From: Promethearchaeota archaeon
GTDB lineage: Archaea; Asgardarchaeota; Lokiarchaeia; Sigyniarchaeales; SOKP01
NCBI GenBank assembly: GCA_020343655.1
Contig: CP070805.1
Location: 1 to 54,363, forward strand
Reading direction: 5' to 3'
Length of the DNA stretch: 54,363 nucleotides
Of the stretch, positions 45,292-53,343 are shown piece by piece. Position 1 is the stretch's first letter, and every line of letters starts with the position of its first letter. Position numbers and translations under genes: made by a program. The notes below the pieces were generated by a model. It searched no databases. It saw only the letters and a program-made list of their open reading frames with translations, and was not told the DNA's origin.

Positions 45292-46527
45292 GTGATGCAA
45301 TATATGAAGATTGATTATACATCTTTTAAAGATGTGAAATTGAAAGGAAAAAAAATTTTGATGCGAGTTGACATTAACTCTAATATTGATACTGAAAAAA
45401 TGGAGATCAGAGATTCTCCTCGAATTCGAGTTCTTGCTCCCGCATTGAATGAGTATTTTAAAAAAAGTGCTGTAATAATACTCGCACATCAATCTCGTCC
45501 TGGAAGTGAAGATTTTACAGATTTAGATATACATGCGAAAGAGATAGAAAAACATCTTGGTCGGCCTGTAAAATTTGTTAAAGATATTTTTGGAGAACAA
45601 GCAATTCAAGCAATTAAAGATCTCAAACCTGGAGAAGTATTGGTCCTTAATAATGTTCGTAAATTTGAAGGAGAAATGAAAAATTATAAGGATTTTTCCG
45701 AAGCAGAAAATACTGAAATGGTGAAAACTCTTTTTCCTTTAGTAGATTATGTGATTGTTGATGCTTTTGGGGCAGCTCATCGTGCTCATGCTTCTATTGT
45801 AGGATGGCCTAAAATGATGGCTGGACCGATTACCGATAAAGAATTAGATGCTTTAAAGAAAATAATGCAAGAACCAGAAAAACCTATGGCTATGTTAATT
45901 GGTGGAGCAAAAGCAATTGATAAATTTAAGGCAATGAAATTTAATTTCGATAATGAAAAATTAGACTATGCTTTATGCTCCGGATTAACTGCAATCTTAA
46001 TATTTGAAGCTTTAGGAAAAAATATGGGAGAACCAAACCATAAAATAATCGCTGAGGATTTAGAGGAAAATAAAAATATGATAATAGATACATATGAGAA
46101 ATACAAGGAAAAGATCATTCTCCCGGAAGATTTAATCATTGATGACAATGGTAATAGAAAAACGATAGGAATTGATGAAGCTGGCACATATAATACAACT
46201 ACAGGTGATATTGGCCAGAAAACAGTAGATAAATTTAATGAAATTTTGATGAAATGCAAAACAATTGTAGCAAATGGACCACCAGGAATATTTGAAAAGG
46301 AAGTTTTTAGAAAAGCGACAAACGAAATTGTGGATACAATGGTAGCAGCTACAAAGAAGAACAAGGCGCTTACGATAATAGGTGGTGGGGAAATGGGTGC
46401 TGCTGCTTCAATGGCAGGAAAAGCTGAAGATGTTTCTTTCATTTCAACTGCAGGTGGAGCAATGTTAGAAATTCTTTCTGGAAATGATTTACCAATGATT
46501 AGAGCATTAAGAGAAAAAAAAGCATAA
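45292..46527 (+). CDS. pgk: Phosphoglycerate kinase
   Basis: 411 residues (start GTG 45292; ATG 45295 and 45304 are alternatives). Glycolytic/gluconeogenic enzyme converting 1,3-bisphosphoglycerate and ADP to 3-phosphoglycerate and ATP. N-domain substrate blocks: LMRVDINSNIDTEKMEIRDS, RIRVLAPALNEYF, LAHQSRPGSEDFTDL, LNNVRKFEGE, VDAFGAAHRAHAS. C-domain nucleotide site: LIGGAKAIDKFKAM, IVANGPPGIFE, TIIGGGEMGAAASMAG, STAGGAMLEILSG. The R-x-D-x-N and HRAHAS motifs are intact. Confidence 0.95.
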   Translation: MMQYMKIDYTSFKDVKLKGKKILMRVDINSNIDTEKMEIRDSPRIRVLAPALNEYFKKSAVIILAHQSRPGSEDFTDLDIHAKEIEKHLGRPVKFVKDIFGEQAIQAIKDLKPGEVLVLNNVRKFEGEMKNYKDFSEAENTEMVKTLFPLVDYVIVDAFGAAHRAHASIVGWPKMMAGPITDKELDALKKIMQEPEKPMAMLIGGAKAIDKFKAMKFNFDNEKLDYALCSGLTAILIFEALGKNMGEPNHKIIAEDLEENKNMIIDTYEKYKEKIILPEDLIIDDNGNRKTIGIDEAGTYNTTTGDIGQKTVDKFNEILMKCKTIVANGPPGIFEKEVFRKATNEIVDTMVAATKKNKALTIIGGGEMGAAASMAGKAEDVSFISTAGGAMLEILSGNDLPMIRALREKKA

Positions 46528-46708
46528 ATTGAATATTACTTTTTCTTTTATTTTTATTTGTCCTATATTAAGATATAAATTAGTTAATTCATAATAAATT
46601 CAATACATAAATTGTTTCGTAAAAAGACTAATAAAATATTTATTTTTTAATAATCTAAATTACATACAAGTTATTTCGATAATATAATAGATATTAAAAT
46701 TAAATCAA

Positions 46709-46811
46709 GGGCCCGTGGTCTAGAGGATACTCATTTTCTGAGTTTTGGAGAACTCGGTATGACGTCCGCTTGACGTGCGGAAGGTCGTGCGTTCAAATCG
46801 CGCCGGGCCCA
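46709..46811 (+). tRNA. tRNA-Val (GAC) with a ~30-nt D-loop intron
   Basis: Acceptor stem GGGCCCG (46709-46715) pairs perfectly with CGGGCCC (46804-46810), discriminator A46811. Anticodon stem TCCGC/GCGGA encloses the loop TTGACGT, anticodon GAC (Val). T-arm GTGCG-TTCAAAT-CGCGC. The D-arm reads GTC-TAGAGGAT, then ~30 extra nt, then AT-GAC. Without the extra segment (about 46729-46758) the tRNA is a normal ~73 nt. The insert can form GAGTT/AACTC (46740-46744/46751-46755), and AUAC/GUAU (46727-46730/46757-46760) pairs across its borders. Exact splice sites cannot be fixed by eye. Confidence 0.9.
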
Positions 46812-46845
46812 ATTTTTAATTTGAGAAAAAATATAAAAAAAGAAC

Positions 46846-47325
46846 ATGCCTATAAGAATCCGCTGGTTATCTAGAGAGTATTTTGGTATTGGATTACTGA
46901 TATTAGGAATATGTGGAATATTCCAATTGTTTTTTATATTTATAGGTCAATATTTCTTAGCAATGGGAAGTTATATCATTGTAGTCTTGATTCCCATTGT
47001 AATTTGGATTGCCTTGTTTTTTGCTACAATTATTATTTTTGAAAGTTATGCTCAAGTTGAGAGGAGAGAGAAATTAAGGAGTCAATTTCGCAAATCTACT
47101 GTCAAGAGTTCAAAATTAAAGAAATTTCTGAATTTTCCAATTACAAAACCATTATTAATCGTTTTTATCTTGTTTAACATATTTTTCTTTAGTAGTTTCT
47201 TTATCTGTGCATTATTCTTAAATAATTCTTTAGCGTTTTTAATTGCAGAAAATGCAAGTGCCGTTTTTTGCCTGCTTATGGCAAATTTAATCGAGAGAAA
47301 TTACGGTCGTGTTAAAAGATATTAA
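46846..47325 (+). CDS. Hypothetical four-TM membrane protein
   Basis: 159 residues. Two N-terminal TMs (FGIGLLILGICGIFQLFFIF, YIIVVLIPIVIWIALFFATI) are followed by a basic cytoplasmic loop (QVERREKLRSQFRKSTVKSS) and two C-terminal TMs (KPLLIVFILFNIFFFSSFFI, LAFLIAENASAVFCLLMANL). It starts only 34 bp after the tRNA-Val gene, so it may share the tRNA transcript. No family recognised. Confidence 0.6.
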   Translation: MPIRIRWLSREYFGIGLLILGICGIFQLFFIFIGQYFLAMGSYIIVVLIPIVIWIALFFATIIIFESYAQVERREKLRSQFRKSTVKSSKLKKFLNFPITKPLLIVFILFNIFFFSSFFICALFLNNSLAFLIAENASAVFCLLMANLIERNYGRVKRY

Positions 47326-47378
47326 TAATAATCTCTAAATCAACTTACCAACATTTATTAAGCAAATTTATATACTAA

Positions 47379-47825
47379 TTACTTTGTTAAGTTTATCCCA
47401 AATTCTTTACATTTTGGAAGATCTTCATCTACAATAGGGCCCTTCATCCCTCCAACTTTTATAGATAAACCAGGGCTTATTTTATTTAGGTTAGGCATAA
47501 CCTTATTAATTTGTTTTTCCATTTTTTTTACAACTTTTTCAAAATCTTTTCCTAAATATGTATCAAATACAGCAAAAGATTTTCCTTTTAATAAAGAATT
47601 AGGGAGTTTCTTAATGAATTTCTTGACATTCGTAGTATAGCTCCCCATATGATTTGGAGACCCAATAAGAATTAAATCATAGGTTTCATCTTTATTTAAA
47701 TCAATTTCTTTCACATTCTCAATTTTAATAACGTTCTCCTCAACAATTTTAAGGCCATCACCAATTAGTTCTGCTACCTTTTTAGTATTTCCATACTTTG
47801 TGTCATAAATTATTAGGACTTTCAT
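47379..47825 (-). CDS. Flavodoxin-like protein
   Basis: 148 residues. The FMN phosphate-binding loop is IIYDTKYGNTKKVAELIGDG at the N-terminus, followed by the second flavin-contact loop DLILIGSPNHMGSYTTNVKKF and the third around FDTYLGKDFEKVV. Small electron carrier or regulator. Fits an anaerobic redox metabolism. Confidence 0.85.
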   Translation of the reverse strand: MKVLIIYDTKYGNTKKVAELIGDGLKIVEENVIKIENVKEIDLNKDETYDLILIGSPNHMGSYTTNVKKFIKKLPNSLLKGKSFAVFDTYLGKDFEKVVKKMEKQINKVMPNLNKISPGLSIKVGGMKGPIVDEDLPKCKEFGINLTK

Positions 47826-47991
47826 AATAAATCACTCATTTTCCATATTTCGTATTTGAATGAAATTATTATCAATTATTCATAATTTTATAAAAATTTA
47901 TGCAAAAGAATTAAAAGTTTTAGTTTTATTTTCGTGAAACAAACCTTTCACGCTCTTACACATATTTCTAGGTAATATTTGCATATTATGT

Positions 47992-48147
47992 TTATTTTTT
48001 TAATAATTTAGTTAGCTCTTCTTTTTGCTTGTTTAAAAGAATTTTATTTTTTTCAATTATTATTTTTCAGAGTTTTTCTCTTTATTCATTGGAAACAACT
48101 TTTAATTTTTCATATAATCGCTTAATTTCTTCCAAGAATAAGAACAC
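47992..48147 (-). pseudogene. Possible decayed short coiled-coil gene
   Basis: In one minus-strand frame, GTG at 48147 opens FLFLEEIKRLYEKLKVVSNE, then TAA, REKL, TGA, then KIIIEKNKILLNKQKEEL continuing to a TAA at 47992. The heptad-like charged pattern continues in the same frame across two stops, which suggests a lost coding segment rather than chance, but AT-rich sequence readily encodes Lys/Glu/Ile, so this is weak. It fills most of the 336-bp gap between flavodoxin and tRNA-Gly; the remainder (47826-47991) shows nothing recognisable. Confidence 0.25.
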
Positions 48148-48161
48148 CTAAGAAAGTAAAG

Positions 48162-48263
48162 TGCGCCCTCCGGGATTTTCCCGAGGAATCATATATATTC
48201 CAAGAATTGAACCCGGGTCGCCAGGTTGGCAACCTGGCATACTTACCACTATACTAAGAGCGC
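48162..48263 (-). tRNA. tRNA-Gly (GCC) with a ~30-nt T-loop intron
   Basis: On the minus strand: acceptor GCGCTCT (from 48263) pairs with AGGGCGC (ending 48163, one G-U), discriminator A at 48162. Anticodon stem CCAGG/CCTGG with loop TTGCCAA gives anticodon GCC (Gly). T-stem CCGGG/CCCGG is intact, but the T-loop TTCAA...AT is split by about 30 nt (approximately 48177-48206), which contains its own hairpin GGAAT/ATTCC. Removing it restores the 7-nt T-loop and a 72-nt tRNA. A short GAA in the insert's 3' part can pair with TTC of the exon next to a 3-nt bulge, consistent with a relaxed bulge-helix-bulge. Confidence 0.9.
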
Positions 48264-48341
48264 ATTGTTAATATTAATAAGAATATATTAAAAAATTAAA
48301 ATTTAATTATTCCTTAAAAACAAAATTAAAAATAAAAGATG

Positions 48342-49211
48342 TTAATCTTCCTTCTTTAAATCAATTAAGACTTCCATTGTATCGGTAATTCCGCGTTTCC
48401 TTGCCTTATTCAATATGTATTTGTTCCTTTTCTCTTTAATTCGATCTAAGATTATTAAAGCAGGAATGTTGGGGACGATCATAATAATTGGAAATGGGAT
48501 GAACATTATTAGAGTAACAATTAATAATGCAAGTTCACCACCAATTTCAATGAAAAAAATCGTAATAAACTCAACATAAGAGATCAATACTGATACTCCC
48601 GCATACCCCTTTAGAAACTGTTCATACCATCTTCCAATTGATCTAATTTCAAGGGGTTTATTTGTTTCCTCTAAATTCTTTTTATTTGAATATGTAATTC
48701 CAGAATCCATTAGAAACCATGTTGGGGAAAACAATAGATTAGTTATAGCAGTTGTAAGGATTAATATAACAACAAAAGCAATCATATAGTCATTAGCATC
48801 TAGAGGCTCAGTGAAATTCCAGAGAACAATACGAACAGTATCAGGATTTAATAATAATAATGAGATATTTATTGCCATTAATGCAGTAAATAATCCTTGA
48901 GAAGCAAATTTAAATTTCTTATATTCCGGTTTAATATGTATTCCATATTCATATCGATTTCTAAATATTTTTATATGGGAATACAGGAATAATGGCCCAA
49001 ATAAGTATCCTCCGATTAACATACCAATTATCGATGAAACAGGTAAAAGCAGAATAGAAATCATTCCAACTTCCATACCTGGATCAGAGAAAGGGATAAG
49101 AGGTGTTAAATTTTGATCTACCAAAATAGATATTGCAACTGACATACCTAACCAGAATATGCAATAAACACAAAAAATTATAAGAGATTTTCTATATTTA
49201 CTCTCTTTCAT
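48342..49211 (-). CDS. Hypothetical polytopic membrane protein
   Basis: 289 residues with six or more hydrophobic segments: SLIIFCVYCIFWLGMSVAIS, ISILLLPVSSIIGMLIGGYL, FTALMAINISLLLLNPDT, MIAFVVILILTTAITNLLFS, SVLISYVEFITIFFIEIGG and LALLIVTLIMFIPFPIIMIV. The charged C-terminal tail (DRIKEKRNKYILNKARKRG, ending LIDLKKED) is cytoplasmic. It follows the PfkB kinase gene by 33 bp on the same strand, so cotranscription is likely. Family not recognised. Confidence 0.65.
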   Translation of the reverse strand: MKESKYRKSLIIFCVYCIFWLGMSVAISILVDQNLTPLIPFSDPGMEVGMISILLLPVSSIIGMLIGGYLFGPLFLYSHIKIFRNRYEYGIHIKPEYKKFKFASQGLFTALMAINISLLLLNPDTVRIVLWNFTEPLDANDYMIAFVVILILTTAITNLLFSPTWFLMDSGITYSNKKNLEETNKPLEIRSIGRWYEQFLKGYAGVSVLISYVEFITIFFIEIGGELALLIVTLIMFIPFPIIMIVPNIPALIILDRIKEKRNKYILNKARKRGITDTMEVLIDLKKED

Positions 49212-49244
49212 AAAAAATCCTCTGTTTAGTTTTTTCGAAATATT

Positions 49245-50267
49245 TTAGATAATTTCTGAAATGACTTGTTTGATAGTATTATTATTTACAAAATTTTCAA
49301 GTTCCTGTGTACTATTAGGTAAGCCCTCTCGAACTCCAACCTCTTTACACTCTAAGAAGGACATAGCAGTTGCCATTTTTGATGTTTTCTCAAGTGAAAA
49401 GTTATTTATTCGAGAAATTAAGATTCCCGCTAAGAAGGCATCACCCGCTCCTGTAGTATCCTCGACTTTCCCTGCGCTATAAACTCCGCTATTTATAATA
49501 GTTTTACCATCCGAAATAATTGATCCATTAGGACCATCAGTAATAGAAATCAATTTTATCCCCATATCTAAGAAATTTTTAATCATTAGTGTTTTTTTAC
49601 TCTCTCCTGTATACTCTTGAGCTTCTTCTAGATTTAGTGATACAACATCAGAATTAGAAATCAATATTTTTGCCCAATTCGGGGCATTTTTAATAATTGA
49701 CATACTGGGAGCTGCATACACCATTCCTCCTTTGTCCTTTGTCAACGTTATTGCTTTTTCTATAGCTTTGCAAGCATTATCAGTAGTTAAAGACGTCCAA
49801 GCGAATGCTTTTATATTATTAAATAACTCCTCTTTAACATCAGATGGCTTTAACAAATTATTTGCCCCTTTATAGGCTAAAATGCTTCGATCTTTACCCC
49901 ATTGCGTCCTTAGGATTATTGACAACGCAGTACAATCCTTATCCGTTTGAATCAAATTAGTTAAATTAACTCCCCGTTTATTTAAATCTTTTAAACATAT
50001 ATCTGCAGAAAAATCATTTCCTAATACACCAATGTATGCACTATTTAATCCCAACATTGAGCAATTTGCTGCAATATTAGCTCCTGATCCTCCTGGAACG
50101 TATCTCACATTTTTAACATTTAATTTGCGAGAATATTCAATAGCAGTATACTTTTTTATTATATCTTTATCCATTAATTCAAATCTAATTACATCATCAA
50201 CTTCTATTATAATATCTAAAGTACAACTTCCAATTGCGATTAATTCGGGAAAATTCAAAATCCTCAC
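49245..50267 (-). CDS. PfkB-family carbohydrate kinase
   Basis: 340 residues. The N-terminal substrate motif PGGSGANIAANCSMLGL (PfkB signature 1) and the C-terminal DTTGAGDAFLAGILIS (signature 2 with the catalytic Asp and anion hole) are intact. Other blocks: YIGVLGNDFSADICLKDL, VSLNLEEAQEYTG. Ribokinase/ADP-dependent-independent sugar or nucleoside kinase; the exact substrate cannot be told. Start GTG at 50267. Upstream gene of a likely two-gene transcript with the membrane protein at 48342. Confidence 0.9.
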   Translation of the reverse strand: MRILNFPELIAIGSCTLDIIIEVDDVIRFELMDKDIIKKYTAIEYSRKLNVKNVRYVPGGSGANIAANCSMLGLNSAYIGVLGNDFSADICLKDLNKRGVNLTNLIQTDKDCTALSIILRTQWGKDRSILAYKGANNLLKPSDVKEELFNNIKAFAWTSLTTDNACKAIEKAITLTKDKGGMVYAAPSMSIIKNAPNWAKILISNSDVVSLNLEEAQEYTGESKKTLMIKNFLDMGIKLISITDGPNGSIISDGKTIINSGVYSAGKVEDTTGAGDAFLAGILISRINNFSLEKTSKMATAMSFLECKEVGVREGLPNSTQELENFVNNNTIKQVISEII

Positions 50268-50367
50268 ATTATCTACATTATTTTATTAGAATAAGTTTAA
50301 AATAGAAAAGAGGCTTTTAATAATTTTGCTAAGAGGTGAATCTTAGAGAAGATAAAAAATAATTTAA

Positions 50368-50988
50368 TTATTCATCTGATTTGAGACGATTTAATTCTTT
50401 CTCTAACTCAGCTATCTTTTCATCAGAAGCTGCCGTAGGTAATGCCGCACCCATTTCTACCTGAATTTCAGCATCAATTTCACCTAGAACCTCATTCACA
50501 TCCGAATCACTGACAGCTGTGTCTAATGTAATACTATCTATACCATCTGTTGCAATTTCTGCGGTTACGGCGAAATCTTCCATGTCAACATCAATGTTTT
50601 TCATAATTTCTGTAAGTTGTGGTATTGACATTTGAGCTTTTAAGGTTGCGAGAGATTTTGCTATTCCTGTCATGATTTCAGATACATCTTTTACAGCATC
50701 TGCTTGCTCTAGTTTAAATAATAATCCTTCTAAGTTTGTCCTAAATCCATCCAAAGCACGAGCATGTTTTTTCGTTTGAAGATAATTTCGTGCATGGAAT
50801 TTAGAACCATCCATGTCACCTTGTTTTCGAAGATTTACTGCCTTATCTCTTGCTATTTTTGCGCTCATTTCCATCTTTTTTGTCTGCCGCATCAATTTTT
50901 TATTAAAAACTCTCAATTTAGTTGCCGGACGAATGTCTCTTTTCTTACCTCCTGAAAGCCATTTAGAGATATCTTTTAGAAAACCCAT
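50368..50988 (-). CDS. ESCRT-III (Snf7/CHMP family) protein, Vps2/24/46-like
   Basis: 206 residues from the ATG at 50988 (an in-frame TTG at 50997 exists). The N-terminal amphipathic stretch MGFLKDISKWLSGG is followed by the very basic helix alpha-1/alpha-2 hairpin (KLRVFNKKLMRQTKKMEMSA, ARDKAVNLRKQGDMDGSKFH, RNYLQTKKHARALDGFRTNL). The C-terminal half turns acidic (SDSDVNEVLGEIDAEIQVEM), as in all ESCRT-III proteins. The last helix IAELEKELNRLK fits the MIM1 consensus (L-x-x-x-L-x-x-L-K type) that binds MIT domains. It should form membrane-remodelling filaments and be disassembled by the Vps4 encoded divergently 212 bp away. Confidence 0.92.
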   Translation of the reverse strand: MGFLKDISKWLSGGKKRDIRPATKLRVFNKKLMRQTKKMEMSAKIARDKAVNLRKQGDMDGSKFHARNYLQTKKHARALDGFRTNLEGLLFKLEQADAVKDVSEIMTGIAKSLATLKAQMSIPQLTEIMKNIDVDMEDFAVTAEIATDGIDSITLDTAVSDSDVNEVLGEIDAEIQVEMGAALPTAASDEKIAELEKELNRLKSDE

Positions 50989-51004
50989 ATTTATCAAACC
51001 TAAT

Positions 51005-51199
51005 TAGTAATTATATAATATATAAATGCTATGATATGTATTTAATTTTTTGTAGACCAGTAATTACCCTCGTTGTTTAAACAGTAAATTTGATATATGC
51101 TAATACAATTATTAATTATACAGATAGTTAAATTAGATTAGCTATATATATTAAAAATTATATAAGATAGTTAATTACTTCTGAAAGGTAAAATTAGAT
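51005..51199. promoter_or_regulatory. Divergent promoter region between ESCRT-III and Vps4
   Basis: About 200 bp of AT-rich sequence. For the plus strand, a TATA-like CTATATATATTAAA (~51140-51153) and a purine-rich GAAAGG ahead of the Vps4 ATG at 51200. For the minus strand, TTTATATATTATATAA (~51012-51027) just upstream of the ESCRT-III start. Shared control of the two partners is likely. Confidence 0.45.
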
Positions 51200-52417
51200 A
51201 TGTCCAGTGTTGATAGTAAGCTTTATCAATTTGCTGTTAAAACTGCTCAAGAGGCCGTTTCTTTAGATAATCAAGGTAAATATCGACAAGCTATAAACAA
51301 ATACCAACGTGCAGCAGAGATCTTGATGCAATTTATGAAATATAACAAGAATCCTCAAATGAGAATGTTATGTCAGAAAAACATTGAAGAATATGTTGAC
51401 AGAGCAAAAATTCTTAAATCACATTTAAGTGGAGTAAGACCAAGGAGGCTCAGACCTGTTGAAAGGCCAAGTGAAGCACAAGATGTTGGAGCAGATTCCG
51501 AAGGGGTTGCTGTCTCCTCAGAAGAACAAGAACTTATTGATATGATATCAGGAACAATTGTTACGGAATCTCCTAATGTAAAATGGGAGGATATTGCAGG
51601 ATTAACAAATGTTAAACAAGCTTTAAGAGAAGCAATAGTTCTCCCAATTGCAAAACCAGAATTGTTTACAGGTGCTAGAAAACCATGGTCTGGTATTTTG
51701 TTATTCGGTCCACCTGGATGCGGGAAAACATTATTAGCAAAAGCAGCAGCTACTGAATGCAAAGCCACATTTTTTAGCGCCTCTTCTGCTGATCTATTGA
51801 GTAAATGGTTAGGGGAAAGTGAAAAATTAATTAGTTCGTTATTTAAAGTTGCACGGTTAAAAGCACCAAGTTTAATATTTATGGATGAGATAGATTCTAT
51901 TGCAACAAAAAGAGGAGAAGGATCTGAGAGTGGAGGTGAGAGAAGAGTGAAAACACAGCTGTTAAGTGAAATACAGGGACTAAAATCAACCCATGATAAA
52001 CCTTTATTGGTATTGGGGGCAACCAATCGTCCTTGGGATATTGATAATGCCATGTTAAGCAGGTTCGAAAAAAGAGTACATGTTCCTCTCCCAGATTTAA
52101 AAGCAAGGGCAGGAATTTTTAAAATTCATACTGAGGGCGTAAATTCATCATTGTCTGAAGAAGACTTCATAGAATTAGCAGTAAGAACTGAAGGTTATTC
52201 AGGTAGAGATATTGCAAATATTTGTCGAGAAGTAATAATGTTACCTGTACGTGAATTAGATATGGGTGGCTTATTGGAAGATTCCAGCAAAGAGGTCAAA
52301 GTTAGAGATATTAATCTTAAAGATTTCAAAAAAACTCTCAAAAAAGTTAAACCAATGACTCATAAAGCTTTAATGAAGCAATATAATGATTGGGCTGAAG
52401 AATTTGGAGAGATTTAA
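51200..52417 (+). CDS. vps4: Vps4-type AAA ATPase with MIT domain
   Basis: 405 residues. The N-terminal MIT three-helix bundle (residues ~1-75: [35 protein letters not shown]) is followed by a linker and a single AAA domain. Walker A GPPGCGKT (170-177), Walker B FMDEID (D229, E230), sensor [13 protein letters not shown], arginine-finger region [12 protein letters not shown], then the beta-domain/Vps4 C-terminal helix ([17 protein letters not shown]). It is the ESCRT-III disassembly motor. The MIT domain would bind the MIM1-like C-terminus of the neighbouring ESCRT-III protein. It is followed by vps25 with only 17 bp between stop and ATG. Confidence 0.97.
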   Translation: MSSVDSKLYQFAVKTAQEAVSLDNQGKYRQAINKYQRAAEILMQFMKYNKNPQMRMLCQKNIEEYVDRAKILKSHLSGVRPRRLRPVERPSEAQDVGADSEGVAVSSEEQELIDMISGTIVTESPNVKWEDIAGLTNVKQALREAIVLPIAKPELFTGARKPWSGILLFGPPGCGKTLLAKAAATECKATFFSASSADLLSKWLGESEKLISSLFKVARLKAPSLIFMDEIDSIATKRGEGSESGGERRVKTQLLSEIQGLKSTHDKPLLVLGATNRPWDIDNAMLSRFEKRVHVPLPDLKARAGIFKIHTEGVNSSLSEEDFIELAVRTEGYSGRDIANICREVIMLPVRELDMGGLLEDSSKEVKVRDINLKDFKKTLKKVKPMTHKALMKQYNDWAEEFGEI

Positions 52418-52434
52418 ACAATTTGAGGATTAAT

Positions 52435-53328
52435 ATGGAAAGGCAGAGAGAAAAATCTACGGAAATTCCAAAAGAAGTCAAAGAAAGAGCAGAAAAAGAG
52501 TTAGAGGAATTAAGGAAAGAGCTTGCACGATTACGAAAACTGAAAAAAGAAAAAGAGCAATTGGAAATAGAAGCAACTAAAAAAGAAATCATAAAGCAAG
52601 AAGAAGTTAAGGCTACTGAGTTAGATTATATAGAAGAACAATTTAATAAACTTGAAGATATTTTGTCCTCTAAATTGGGTGAAATAGACCAAAAATTATA
52701 TCGGCAACATGCTGACCAGATCGAAACAGAACTACAAACACTTGAAGAAGAAATCATTGGAGAAAAAGGTTTAATTGAGAAGAAATTAACTGCTTATGAA
52801 AATTTATTGACAGCTTATCCTTGGCTCGAAGAAGAGCGTAAAAAATTTATGTATACTATACCAAATAAAAAGGAGAATAAGGTAGATTATGTCTCCTGGA
52901 AAATAGAATGGGCAAAAGTTCTTTTTGATTATGCTAGATTTGCCGTTCTTCATATAATATATATTAGAGAATTAAACTCTCAGAAACCCTTTTTAAATTT
53001 CACCAAACGAGAAGAATATATAAAAGAGATTGCAGAACAACTAATTTCTCAAAATCAAGCAAAGTGGCTCTCAAAAGAGAAGAAGAGATTAAGAGTTTAC
53101 TGGAAAACGCTTGAAGCGTGGTCAGATGAAATTTACAACTGGTGTTATGAAAATGGAAAGATTGAGCCAATAATGATTTATGAATTAAGAGAAGCAAAAC
53201 AGGAAGATTTTAGTTCACTTCCATTGGAGGATCTTGAAGAAATTTTTAAGATTTTAGCTAAAAATCGTAAAGCTAAAATCCTAAAACTAGAAAATGGACA
53301 AATAGCATTTAAAATCAAAATAGAATAG
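52435..53328 (+). CDS. vps25: ESCRT-II Vps25-like protein with long N-terminal coiled coil
   Basis: 297 residues from the ATG at 52435 (GAGG Shine-Dalgarno at 52425; an in-frame TTG lies at 52423). Residues 1-~140 are a highly charged coiled coil (KEVKERAEKELEELRKELAR and onward to about 128). Residues ~151-297 match the two winged helices of Vps25: WKIEWAKVLFDYARFAVLHI, QAKWLSKEKKRLRVYWKTLE, AWSDEIYNWCYENGKI, MIYELREAKQEDFSSLPLED, RKAKILKLENGQIAFKI. Human Vps25 has the parallel series LEWLDKSK, FLIMWRRPEEWGKLIYQWV, TLYEL, F-x-G-L, KAEIITVSDGRGVKF. In ESCRT-II, Vps25 nucleates ESCRT-III. Human Vps25 is only ~176 residues, so the coiled coil is extra. Confidence 0.85.
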   Translation: MERQREKSTEIPKEVKERAEKELEELRKELARLRKLKKEKEQLEIEATKKEIIKQEEVKATELDYIEEQFNKLEDILSSKLGEIDQKLYRQHADQIETELQTLEEEIIGEKGLIEKKLTAYENLLTAYPWLEEERKKFMYTIPNKKENKVDYVSWKIEWAKVLFDYARFAVLHIIYIRELNSQKPFLNFTKREEYIKEIAEQLISQNQAKWLSKEKKRLRVYWKTLEAWSDEIYNWCYENGKIEPIMIYELREAKQEDFSSLPLEDLEEIFKILAKNRKAKILKLENGQIAFKIKIE

Positions 53329-53343
53329 TAAAATATATTTTTT

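Noticed and set aside
45966..46442. 158-codon open frame opposite phosphoglycerate kinase
   Set aside because: Antisense to conserved pgk sequence; low-complexity Ile/Ser/Phe translation, no motif.
48162..48263. An attachment site in the tRNA-Gly 3' end
   Set aside because: The extra sequence is inside the T-loop with intact stem on both sides, not a duplicated 3' end, and no integrase is nearby.
51373..52053. 226-codon open frame on the strand opposite Vps4
   Set aside because: Lies entirely within the Vps4 AAA coding region; its composition is Ser/Leu/Pro-rich with no domain, as expected of an antisense shadow.
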